Below are positions 34,048 to 42,824 of a stretch of DNA of 64,000 nucleotides, piece after piece. The translations under genes were made by a program, and so were the position numbers. The notes beneath the pieces are model-generated. The model had not been told where the DNA came from, ran no database searches, and worked only from the letters and a program-made list of their open reading frames with translations. The DNA is from Candidatus Jettenia ecosi. Lineage in GTDB: Bacteria > Planctomycetota > Brocadiia > Brocadiales > Brocadiaceae. The DNA is taken from positions 1-64,000 of the forward strand of contig SULG01000003.1 of NCBI GenBank assembly GCA_005524015.1, given 5' to 3'. Numbering within the stretch: the stretch's first letter is position 1; the number at the start of each line of letters is the position of its first letter.

Positions 34048-35705
34048 TGGCAGCATCTGAATTACTACAAAAATTAAATGAACTTCGCGGCCTACCTGCT
34101 GAAACTGAAGTGTTTGAGTTTAAGGAGGCTAAAAATGGTTACGACTTTAGCAAGCTCGGAAAGTATTTTTCTGCTTTGTCAAATGAGGCAAATCTCAAGG
34201 GTAAACCTCATGCATGGCTGGTTTTCGGTATTAAAGACAAAGGGAGAACTATAGTCGGCAGCCGTTTTCGACCAAATCGTAACGACCTTGACAGCCTTAA
34301 GGGAGAAATAGCAAGTAAAACGACTAATCGTATCACATTTATTGAAATATATGAAATGCTTCTACCAGAAGGCCGGGTACTCATGTTTCAAATCCCTGCT
34401 GCACCAAAAGGACTGCCTATTGCATTTGATGGGCATTATTACGGCAGAGACGGCGAAGAATTGTCCCCTCTGAATCTTGAGGAAATTGAACGAATCCGAT
34501 CACAGGCGATTATAGATGACTGGAGTGCAGCAATTTTGTCCAATGCTACTATTGAAGATCTTGACCCATCAGCTATAACAAAGGCGCGGGAAAACTACAA
34601 AAATAAATTTCCTGAAAAGGCCGCTGAAGTAGACACCTGGGACGATATTACTTTCCTCAACAAAGCTAAAATAACAATCAAAGGGAAGATAACGCGTGCA
34701 GCTATAATTCTGTTAGGAAAAGGAGAATCGGAGCATTTTATAAATCCTGCTGAAGCAAAAATACGCTGGGTGTTAAAAGATACCAAGGGGAATGATAAAG
34801 ACTACCATATTGAAAGCTGCCCACTATTTCTTGCCGTTGATAAGATATATGCAAAGATTCGCAATCTGAAGTACCGCTATATTAAGGACGGCACTTTATT
34901 CCCCGATGAGGTTGACCAGTACGAGCCGTTCGTAATTCGCGAGGCTATTAACAACTGTATTGCCCATCAGGATTATACAAAGGGCGGCCGCATAAATGTT
35001 GTGGAAATGGAAGATCAGCTTGTATTTACCAACCTGGGCAGTTTTATCCCGGGCTCCGTAGAAAAGGTAATCACGGAAGATGCCCCGGAAGAACACTACC
35101 GAAACCGGTTCCTTGCAACAGCCATGTTTAATTTGAAAATGGTTGATACGGCGGGCGGGGGCATCAGAAAGATGTTTAATTATCAGCGAGAGCGTTTTTT
35201 CCCAATGCCCGAGTATGACTTATCAGGAGAAAAGGTAAAAGTAACGGTGATCGGTAAAGTACTGGATATGGATTTTGCGAAAGTATTGGCAAGAAATCCC
35301 AGTCTCTCCCTCGAACAAATCATCATCTTAGACAAAGTTCAAAAAAGAAAACGGCTTACGGAAGGAGAGGCTAACTATCTCAAAGGATTAGGATTAATAG
35401 AGGGGAGAAAGCCTAATTATATAATTTCTGCCAAAATAGCGGCTTCACTTTCCAACGAAGATTTAAAGGCTCAGTACATTAAACATCGCGGCTTGGATGA
35501 TGAGCACTACAAGAAACTTATTATTGAATATCTCACAAAATTCGGCAAATCTCACAGGAAAGAACTTGAACAATTCCTGTGGACTAAATTGCCTGATATT
35601 TTGACTGAAAATCAAAAGAAAAACAAGGTTACCAATTTGTTATCTGCACTAAGAATAAGCGGGAAAATAAAGAATAGCGGCTACTCAGAGTGGTCTCTTG
35701 TTTAA
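34047..35705 (+). CDS. AlbA_2/Schlafen-like DNA-binding protein with GHKL-type domain
   Basis: A 552-residue protein of the group often annotated as putative DNA-binding or RecG-like transcriptional regulator. The N-terminal AlbA_2 (Schlafen-related) domain has FEFKEAKNGYDFSKLGKYFSALSN at about 25-45 and HAWLVFGIKDKGRTIVGS. The HATPase_c_4-type region has IREAINNCIAHQDY and GGGIRKMF at about 295-380. The C terminus has winged-helix-like repeats. Such genes are frequent companions of type I restriction loci. Its role, regulation or separate defence, is not established. It stands between hsdS remnants and hsdR. Confidence 0.82.
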   Translation: MAASELLQKLNELRGLPAETEVFEFKEAKNGYDFSKLGKYFSALSNEANLKGKPHAWLVFGIKDKGRTIVGSRFRPNRNDLDSLKGEIASKTTNRITFIEIYEMLLPEGRVLMFQIPAAPKGLPIAFDGHYYGRDGEELSPLNLEEIERIRSQAIIDDWSAAILSNATIEDLDPSAITKARENYKNKFPEKAAEVDTWDDITFLNKAKITIKGKITRAAIILLGKGESEHFINPAEAKIRWVLKDTKGNDKDYHIESCPLFLAVDKIYAKIRNLKYRYIKDGTLFPDEVDQYEPFVIREAINNCIAHQDYTKGGRINVVEMEDQLVFTNLGSFIPGSVEKVITEDAPEEHYRNRFLATAMFNLKMVDTAGGGIRKMFNYQRERFFPMPEYDLSGEKVKVTVIGKVLDMDFAKVLARNPSLSLEQIIILDKVQKRKRLTEGEANYLKGLGLIEGRKPNYIISAKIAASLSNEDLKAQYIKHRGLDDEHYKKLIIEYLTKFGKSHRKELEQFLWTKLPDILTENQKKNKVTNLLSALRISGKIKNSGYSEWSLV

Positions 35706-35750
35706 AAGAGTTTAAAAGAGTTTAAAAGAGTTTAAAAGAGTTTAAAAGAG
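35701..35750 (+). repeat. 10-bp tandem repeat, five perfect copies
   Basis: TTTAAAAGAG is repeated five times without a mismatch. The stop codon of the AlbA-like gene lies in the first copy, so changes in copy number do not alter that protein. The array ends 88 nt before the hsdR ATG, where it could change promoter or leader spacing. Confidence 0.97.
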
Positions 35751-35837
35751 TAAGTAACGAAAGACCAAAGATTTATTGCTCTTGTAAAATTATTGGGATA
35801 AAACTTATCAGGGATTATTTTTTTGGACAGGGGGACT

Positions 35838-38679
35838 ATGGCTAGTGAAATATACACTGAATCCATATTCGAAATGGCCATTATTGGCCATTTAACTGCA
35901 AACGGATGGTATTCCGGCAATGCCAGCGATTTCAACTGCGACCTGGCACTGGATAAAAAGGCGGTATTGTCCTTTGTGCAGGAATCTCAGCCCATAGAAT
36001 GGGAAAAATTGAAATCCTACTACAGAGAAGATACTGAAAACAAATTCGTCCATCGCCTATTCAAAGAACTGGATTTACGGGGTATGCTGGATGTTATCCG
36101 GCATGGTATTACGGATAGCGGTGTCAAATTTAAACTCGCATATTTCAAACCTGACAGCAAACTCAATCCCGACACGCTGAAACAATATAACTATAACAGG
36201 CTTTATGTCACCCGGCAGGTTTGTTTTTCAATAAAAAATAACAAAAGCATCGACCTTCTGCTTTCACTCAACGGGCTGCCTGTGGCAACCATTGAGTTAA
36301 AGAACCATTTTACCGGGCAACGAGTTGATGAAGCTATGGAACAATACCGTACCAGCCGTGATCCGAAGGAGTTGTTATTCCAGTTTAAAAAACGGGCATT
36401 AGCTCACTTTACGGTTGATCCGGATGAGGTCTATTTCACTACGAAGCTTGAAGGCAGTGGCACACGCTTTTTCCCATTCAATAAGGGGTTTAATAATGGC
36501 GGAGGCAATCCACCAACGAAAGATTATACCGCTTACCGTGCTGCCTATTTCTGGGGGGATATGCTGAGTGTAGACAGTTGGCTGGAAATTATTGGACGTT
36601 TTATGCATCTGCAAAAGGATGAATACCTGGTTGATGGGAAAAAGTATTACAAAGAAACCTTGCTTTTTCCCCGCTATCACCAGCTTGATGCGGTAAGGAA
36701 ATTAACAGCACATACGAAGGTACGAGGGCCAGGCAAGAGATACCTCATACAACATTCAGCCGGAAGTGGAAAAAGCAACTCCATTGCATGGTTGGCCTAC
36801 CGGTTGTCTTCACTCTATAATGAAGCGGACAGGAAGGTTTTTGATTCAATTATTGTAATAACCGACCGGAACGTGCTTGACCAGCAGTTGCAAAATACCA
36901 TTTACCAGTTTGAGCATAAAACAGGCGTGGTGCAGCGCATCGATGCAGATTCCAAACAATTGGCAGATGCAATTAATTCAGGAGTCAGTATCATTATAAC
37001 AACCTTACAGAAATTCCCTTTTGCCTTAAAATATCTGACAGAAATTCCGAATCGCAACTATGCCGTTATCATTGACGAAGCGCACAGTAGCCAGGGCGGC
37101 GAAGCCAGTCGTAAAATGACAGAGGCATTGGTTGGTAAAAATGTTACCCTGGAAGAATCTGAAAACGTTGAAGGTGAGATTGAAAAAGACATTGAAGATG
37201 AAGACGACTATATAAGGGAAACCATTCTGAAAAGAGGCCCACAGAAAAACATTAGCCTGTTTGCTTTTACAGCAACTCCAAAGGCAAAAACATTGGAAGT
37301 GTTTGGAAATAAAGATGCAGAAAGAAAGCCAAAGCCGTTTCACCTTTACTCCATGCGTCAGGCTATTGATGAAGGTTTTATTCTGGATGTGCTCAGGAAT
37401 TATACAACCTATGAGACCTATTACCAATTCTGCAAGACCGTAGAAGAAGACCCTGAATTGAACAAAAGAAAGGCTGCAAAGGCCATAGGCAGATTTGCCT
37501 CGTTACACCCTACGAATCTTGCACAGAAAACGGAGGTCATGGTGGAGCATTTCAGGCACTGTCATCGATGATCTGTATCCGGAAGGCGTAACAGAAGCGC
37601 AATTGAACAAGCTCGGTGAAAAGGAATTACCCGAAAGGTTTTCAACCCCCGAATATCAGATTTTGCTTGTTGCCGATAAATACCAATATGGTTTTGATCA
37701 GCCTCTTTTACATACCATGTATGTGGATAAAAAATTATCTGGTGTGAGGGCGGTTCAGACCTTATCACGGTTAAACAGAATGTGTCCAGGGAAGGAAGAT
37801 ACCTTTGTTCTTGATTTTGCAAACGACCGGCAGACGATTATCGATTCATTTCAACCCTATTATGAGTTGACCACTATGGCAGAAACCACTGATCTGAATC
37901 ACTTATATGATTTGAAGGGAATTACTGATAAAGCACAGGTATATTATCAATCGGAAGTCGATGCATTTTCTAAAGTATTCTATAAACCCGATAACGTATC
38001 GGTAAAAGACCAGGCAAAATTATATGCATATGTTGACCCTGCAGTTGATCGCTATAAAGAATTGGAAGAAGAGCCGCAGGATGAATTTAAGAAGTCGATG
38101 ACATCATTTGTCCGCCTTTATTCCTTTCTTTCTCAAATTATGCCGTTTCAGGATAGAGAATTAGAAAAACTCTATTCTTATGGCTGCTTTTTATTAACCA
38201 AATTACCGAAAATAGATTATACAGAAAGGCTAAAACTCGATAATGAAGTTGCCCTTGAATATTACAGACTTCAGAAAATAGCTGAGGGCAATTTGGTATT
38301 ACAGGTTCAGGGTGAACATGGTCTTAATCCGACCATGGAGGCAGGCATAAGCAAGCCAAAAGATGAAAAAGACAAGCTTTCAAATATCATCCAGCTATTG
38401 AATGATAAATTCCGTACTGACTTTACCGAGGCTGATCGATTGTATTTTGAGCAAATAGCGCAGGCGCTGTATGAAAATGAAGAACTGAGGGTAAGGGCTA
38501 AAAATAATCCAATCGAAAATTTCAAATATGCGTTTGAAGAGGTTTTCATTCAAACCCTGATTGATAGAATGGATGCAAACCAGGATATCTTTGAAAAGAT
38601 CATGGAGAATTCGGAGTTTAAACAGGATGTGAAGGAATGGTTAACTAAGAAGATTTACGAGCGATTTAACGAGGGTTAA
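35838..38679 (+). pseudogene. hsdR: Type I restriction endonuclease subunit R, broken by internal deletion
   Basis: The 5' part (35838-37571) encodes the nuclease domain (IELKN near residue 152), Walker A HSAGSGKSNS near 306, IIDEAHSSQGG near 411 and FTATP near 476. It then hits a frame change. The 3' part continues from 37552 in the next frame with SGTVIDD, ADKYQYGFDQP (motif V), QTLSRLNR (motif VI) and a normal C-terminal domain to 38679. From family knowledge about 45 residues between EHFRHC and FSGTVID are missing. TTTCAGGCACTGT (37550-37562) fits both sides. ATG 35838 follows AGGGGGAC. Restriction activity is probably lost. Confidence 0.88.
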
Positions 38680-38803
38680 AGAATAGCGCTAATTCTATAA
38701 AATAATCAGGTTCTCTTGTTGCGAAATGTATGTTGATTCGATACTATTTCATGAGATAGTCAGATTAAATTTCATAATTTAATGAGAAAGGAAATAAAAT
38801 ACG

Positions 38804-39451
38804 ATGAAGTTTTTTATTGATACGGCGGATGTGAAAGAGATTCGGGAGGCACATAGTCTGGGTATACTGGATGGGGTAACGACAAATCCCAGCTTAATAG
38901 CCAAAACAGGCCGACCTTTTCGTGAAACGATTGAAGAGATTTGCTCTATTGTGGATGGACCGGTCAGTGCTGAGGTCGTAAGCCTCGATACAGAAGGTAT
39001 GCTCAAGGAGGCGAGGGAATTGGCAAAGATTGCGGATAATGTTGTGGTAAAGATTCCCTTAATAAAAAACGGATTAAAAGCGGTAAAAAAATTGGCGGAA
39101 GAGGGAATTAAAACGAACGTGACCCTCTGCTTTTCTGCCAATCAGGCGCTTTTAGCAGCGAAGGCCGGTGGCAGTTACATCAGTCCTTTTGTTGGAAGAT
39201 TGGATGATAGGGGGCAGGTAGGCATGGAACTTATTCAGGAGATTCGTACTATATATGATAATTATAGTTTCCCTACAGAAATTATTGTTGCCAGTATCCG
39301 TAATCCTGTTCATGTACGTGATGCAGCGTTAATGGGTGCGGATATTGCTACGATTCCTTTTCCTGTATTTGATTTGCTTGTTCAACATCCGCTTACGGAT
39401 GACGGCGTTAAGCGGTTCCTGGCAGATTGGGAAAAAGTGCCAAAAAAATAA
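38804..39451 (+). CDS. fsa: Fructose-6-phosphate aldolase / transaldolase-like protein (TalC/FSA)
   Basis: A 215-residue small transaldolase-family enzyme. [16 protein letters not shown] and [17 protein letters not shown] open the protein; the Schiff-base lysine is K83 in [36 protein letters not shown] and ASIRNPVH follow. The family includes true transaldolases and fructose-6-phosphate aldolases, which sequence alone does not separate safely. ATG 38804 follows GAAAGGA. It is the first intact gene after the restriction island. Confidence 0.93.
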   Translation: MKFFIDTADVKEIREAHSLGILDGVTTNPSLIAKTGRPFRETIEEICSIVDGPVSAEVVSLDTEGMLKEARELAKIADNVVVKIPLIKNGLKAVKKLAEEGIKTNVTLCFSANQALLAAKAGGSYISPFVGRLDDRGQVGMELIQEIRTIYDNYSFPTEIIVASIRNPVHVRDAALMGADIATIPFPVFDLLVQHPLTDDGVKRFLADWEKVPKK

Positions 39452-39513
39452 GATAATAGTTAGCCACAGAGGACACAGAGATTGCAGAGAAAACTATAAT
39501 TAGGGAGAGAAAA

Positions 39514-40752
39514 TTGTTCAAACCTACAAAAAGTAAACTCAGTATCTTTTTCCTGGTACTGGCGTTCTTACCACTCATTGTTATGCGACTGATTGTTTAT
39601 CCTATTACCTTCCAGACCCTACAAGAAGAGATTGTCAAAAATCTGGAGATTGCAGCGCATAAACAAGCTGAGTTGATTACGGCATGGATGGAAAAATGCA
39701 CTGCAGATGCGCAGCGTATTGCCAGCAATCCTTTTATACCCCTTGTCATCCAACCAGGTACGGGAAGTACTGAATACAGGGAACTGTTGAAGAGTTTGTA
39801 TGCAATGAAATACTTTGATTCTCTCTGGAAGGAATACGGCCATAAAGAAATCTTTATTGCTGATCGCGATGGTATGGTAAGAATTGCCTCAAGACAAGAG
39901 CTTGTTGGAACAAATATATCAGCAAAGGATTTTTTTCGCTCTGCAATCAGAGGGGCTCTGTTTACCTCCAATATCATACCCTCCGATATTCCTATTGAAA
40001 ACGAAACAGGTGTATGGGAGACCGGTATGCCTACCATGCTTGTTTCTGCCCCCATAAAGGATCCTTCGCATTCTGTTATAGGTACGGTAACACTGCGGAT
40101 AGATATTTTTGAGATAAACAAGATGATGCAAAATATCCATATTGGTATGACAGGGGAAACGTATCTCATTAATGGGTATGGATACATGATAACAGAATCA
40201 AAATTTATAGAGGATTTGAGAAGTCAGCAGAGGATTAAAAAACGGTCTGCTCTGGAATTAAAGGTTGCCAATCCAAAAACAAATATGGTGACAAAAGGCG
40301 TTACTGAATGCCTGAAAGGTTTGGAAGGATTTGATGTAAATGGTTATCCGGACTATCGTGGTGTAAACGTTTTGGGATTCTGGCATTGGATGCCCGATTA
40401 TGGTTGGGGTGTGATTGCCGAAATTGATGTAAATGAAGGTTATGGGGTACTGTATCAATTACGCAACTATATCATGTTTATCTTTGGAATAGTATCAGTA
40501 GCAGTCATCATTGTTGCCTTTTTCCTGGGTAAGAAAATTTCTTCTCCCATTCATTACATTTCTGACGTTGCCTGGAAAATTGCTCATGGGAGTTATAATA
40601 CGAGGGTCGCTTACCAATCGGACGATGAAATCGGTAAACTCGCAAGTGCTATTAACCATATGGCAGAGACCCTGGAAACACAGGTACAAAAGACGGAAAT
40701 GATGATTCCTGGCAAGGCATTACTGGACCATGGAAATAGTAAAAGGGTATAG
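39514..40752 (+). CDS. Membrane sensor protein with dCache and HAMP domains, no output domain
   Basis: The 412-residue protein has TM1 (about 8-30), a large periplasmic double-Cache domain (about 35-305; LINGYGYMITESKF, GYPDYRGVNVLG, WMPDYGWGVIAEID), TM2 (about 313-335) and a HAMP domain (336-390; SSPIHYISDVAWKIAHGSYNTRV). It then ends in about 20 residues, with no kinase, cyclase or methyl-accepting domain. Start is TTG 39514 behind AGGGAGAG. It may signal through a partner or be a truncated receptor. It is related to the protein at 42825. Confidence 0.85.
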   Translation: MFKPTKSKLSIFFLVLAFLPLIVMRLIVYPITFQTLQEEIVKNLEIAAHKQAELITAWMEKCTADAQRIASNPFIPLVIQPGTGSTEYRELLKSLYAMKYFDSLWKEYGHKEIFIADRDGMVRIASRQELVGTNISAKDFFRSAIRGALFTSNIIPSDIPIENETGVWETGMPTMLVSAPIKDPSHSVIGTVTLRIDIFEINKMMQNIHIGMTGETYLINGYGYMITESKFIEDLRSQQRIKKRSALELKVANPKTNMVTKGVTECLKGLEGFDVNGYPDYRGVNVLGFWHWMPDYGWGVIAEIDVNEGYGVLYQLRNYIMFIFGIVSVAVIIVAFFLGKKISSPIHYISDVAWKIAHGSYNTRVAYQSDDEIGKLASAINHMAETLETQVQKTEMMIPGKALLDHGNSKRV

Positions 40753-40770
40753 ACTCAAAAGGAGATTCTC

Positions 40771-42126
40771 TTGACGGTAAAAAAAACAGAAAGGGATTTA
40801 TTTAGTGTAAGGGCAGATACCACAAAAAAATCTCCCCTGTCCGACCGCATGAGACCACGGAACTTGAAAGAATTTGTAGGACAAGAACACCTCGTTGGAC
40901 CAAATAAAATACTCCAAAGGCTTGTTGAAAATAAGGAACTGATATCCCTGATTTTTTGGGGTCCGCCTGGTGTGGGAAAGACAACGTTAGCCTTTATCGT
41001 TGCGCAGGCAATGGACGCTCATTTTATTTCTTTTTCAGCGGTGTTATCAGGTGTTAAGGATATTCGCGAGGTTATTGAGGAGGCAAAAAACCAGGCTCAT
41101 TATTATCGTAAAAAAACGGTCCTCTTTGTAGATGAAATTCACCGGTTTAACAAAGCTCAGCAGGATGCATTTCTGCATCATGTGGAAGATGGTACTATTA
41201 CCCTGATCGGCGCTACCACAGAAAATCCTTCCTTCGAGGTTAATGCGCCTCTCTTATCACGCTGTAAGGTATTGGTGCTGGAACAACTAAATGAAGATCA
41301 TCTTAGGTCGATTATGAAGAATGCTTTATGTGATAAAGAGCGCGGGCTTGGTAATTTAAGGATTGAAATCCAGCCCGATGCCTTTGACCTTATTGCGCAT
41401 CTCTCACAGGGGGATGCCCGGGTGGCCTTAAATACCTTAGAGGCCTCAGTTATGCTTGCCAGACCTGATCAGGAAGAGAAACGTATAGTAACCAGAGAAA
41501 TTGCCCAGGAGTCTATGCAGCAAAAGTCGCTTCTTTATGATAAAGGAGGTGAAGAACATTACAATATTATTTCAGCTTTTATCAAATCGATGCGGGGTAG
41601 CGATCCTGACGCAACCCTTTATTGGTTAGCACGCATGTTAGAAGCGGGAGAAGATCCTCTTTTTATCGTGCGACGTATGATTATATTTGCTTCAGAGGAT
41701 ATTGGGAACGCAGACCCTGCTGCACTTCAACTAGCAGTATCGACTAAGGATGCCTTCCACTTTGTAGGGTTACCGGAAGGATGGATACCGTTAGCCCAGT
41801 GTGCTACCTATCTTGCCTGTGCACCAAAAAGTAACGCTTCTTATGTGGCCTATCTGGAGGCATTGAAAGATGTTAAGGAGAAAGGATCCCTGTCGGTTCC
41901 GTTCCACATCCGGAATGCGCCTACGCCGTTAATGAAAGACCTTGGATATGGTAAAGGTTATAAGTATCCACATAGTTGTGGAGGTTATGTGGAGCAATCG
42001 TATATGCCAGAAGAACTCCAGGGCAGGGAATATTATAAACCTACAGATAATGGCTATGATAAAGTAATGAAAGAGCGCCTTGCCCTCCTTGCCCTTCGTA
42101 AAAAAGAGCACAATTCGTTAAAATAA
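40771..42126 (+). CDS. rarA: Replication-associated recombination protein A (AAA+ ATPase)
   Basis: A 451-residue RarA/MgsA/WRNIP1-family ATPase that acts at stalled replication forks. It shows RMRPRNLKEFVGQEHLVGP, Walker A GPPGVGKTT at about 64-72, Walker B FVDEIHRFNKAQQDA near 122, sensor TENPSFEVNAPLLSRC, and a C-terminal tetramerisation region with ASEDIGNADPAAL and GKGYKYPH. The start is TTG 40771 after AAGGAG. It sits between the two Cache-domain genes. Confidence 0.95.
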   Translation: MTVKKTERDLFSVRADTTKKSPLSDRMRPRNLKEFVGQEHLVGPNKILQRLVENKELISLIFWGPPGVGKTTLAFIVAQAMDAHFISFSAVLSGVKDIREVIEEAKNQAHYYRKKTVLFVDEIHRFNKAQQDAFLHHVEDGTITLIGATTENPSFEVNAPLLSRCKVLVLEQLNEDHLRSIMKNALCDKERGLGNLRIEIQPDAFDLIAHLSQGDARVALNTLEASVMLARPDQEEKRIVTREIAQESMQQKSLLYDKGGEEHYNIISAFIKSMRGSDPDATLYWLARMLEAGEDPLFIVRRMIIFASEDIGNADPAALQLAVSTKDAFHFVGLPEGWIPLAQCATYLACAPKSNASYVAYLEALKDVKEKGSLSVPFHIRNAPTPLMKDLGYGKGYKYPHSCGGYVEQSYMPEELQGREYYKPTDNGYDKVMKERLALLALRKKEHNSLK

Positions 42127-42274
42127 TAATTTCCCCCTTTGGTTTAGATTCCCTATAAATTTACCGAACATCAAATATCTTAGAGACTGTCTGAAAAGTC
42201 CTCCAGAGTGCTTCGTTAGGAGCTAAATATTAATAGAAACAACATTTATCGCCAGCATTAAAGATAAGGACCAA

Positions 42275-42496
42275 TTGGTATATGATTACGAGATTAAACT
42301 GCCTGAAGAAAAATGGGTCGATCGACCACCAAAAGAATTTCTATATGAACTTGAGCTTGTTAAAGAGAGTAATTTTAACCTCGACAAGGAGAATTGGCTT
42401 GGATTATTATTCCAAATGATTAGGCAAATATCTAAAAATGATTTTCTAAAAATTAAAGGATATATTTTAGAGAGAACTAGACGTATAGATACTTGA
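42275..42496 (+). CDS. Hypothetical small protein, start uncertain
   Basis: I do not recognise this 73-residue protein (KLPEEKWVDRPPKEFLYELELVKES start region, charged, no membrane segment). The listed start is TTG 42275. The frame is open up to 42227 and AGGAG at 42219-42223 lies about 10 nt before an in-frame ATA at 42233; reading from there gives IETTFIASIKDKDQL. The true start may therefore be a rare ATA, or the gene may be decaying. The 148 bp before it and the 328 bp after it hold no other gene. Confidence 0.4.
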   Translation: MVYDYEIKLPEEKWVDRPPKEFLYELELVKESNFNLDKENWLGLLFQMIRQISKNDFLKIKGYILERTRRIDT

Positions 42497-42540
42497 TGTC
42501 AAATTTTTTTTATATGTATCATTACAAATGATTGCGCATA

Positions 42541-42575
42541 ATGTAATTACGCAACAGTATTTTGCGTAATTACAT
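42541..42575. repeat. Perfect 14-bp inverted repeat
   Basis: ATGTAATTACGCAA (42541-42554) and TTGCGTAATTACAT (42562-42575) flank a 7-nt loop. No T-run follows, so it is not a standard terminator. It could be an operator or a small palindromic element. The surrounding stretch from 42497 to 42824 shows no gene. Confidence 0.75.
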
Positions 42576-42824
42576 AGAGACTTATGGCTAACGGGTTATT
42601 GAAACGAGATGAATTTATAAATACTGAAATATTTAACAATATTGAATTTAGCTAAAGATAGTGTATAATATCTTATATTATCTGAGAAATAGACATTTTT
42701 TTCCCTTTTCCTTTCAAACAAAAAGATTCAAATAGCATTGTCTCTTCACACGTAAATTATAGCTGGTTGTTCTTTATCTCAGTAAGGCAGAGTATTTATA
42801 CTCACTTCATAAGGAGGAAATGCC

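Noticed and set aside
35838-38679. Programmed frameshift to rescue HsdR
   Set aside because: A simple shift at 37552 would join the frames but leave a conserved helicase segment missing, and no slippery run is present. Deletion explains both facts.
39452-39513. CCACAGAGGACACAGAG motif before the Cache sensor gene
   Set aside because: It looks like a short common low-complexity repeat seen in many genomes; too short to claim a function from one copy.
42181-42275. Integron attC-like site (GTTAGG, GCTAAC near the small gene)
   Set aside because: Core sites do not match GTTRRRY and its inverse properly and no integrase or repeated cassettes are present.
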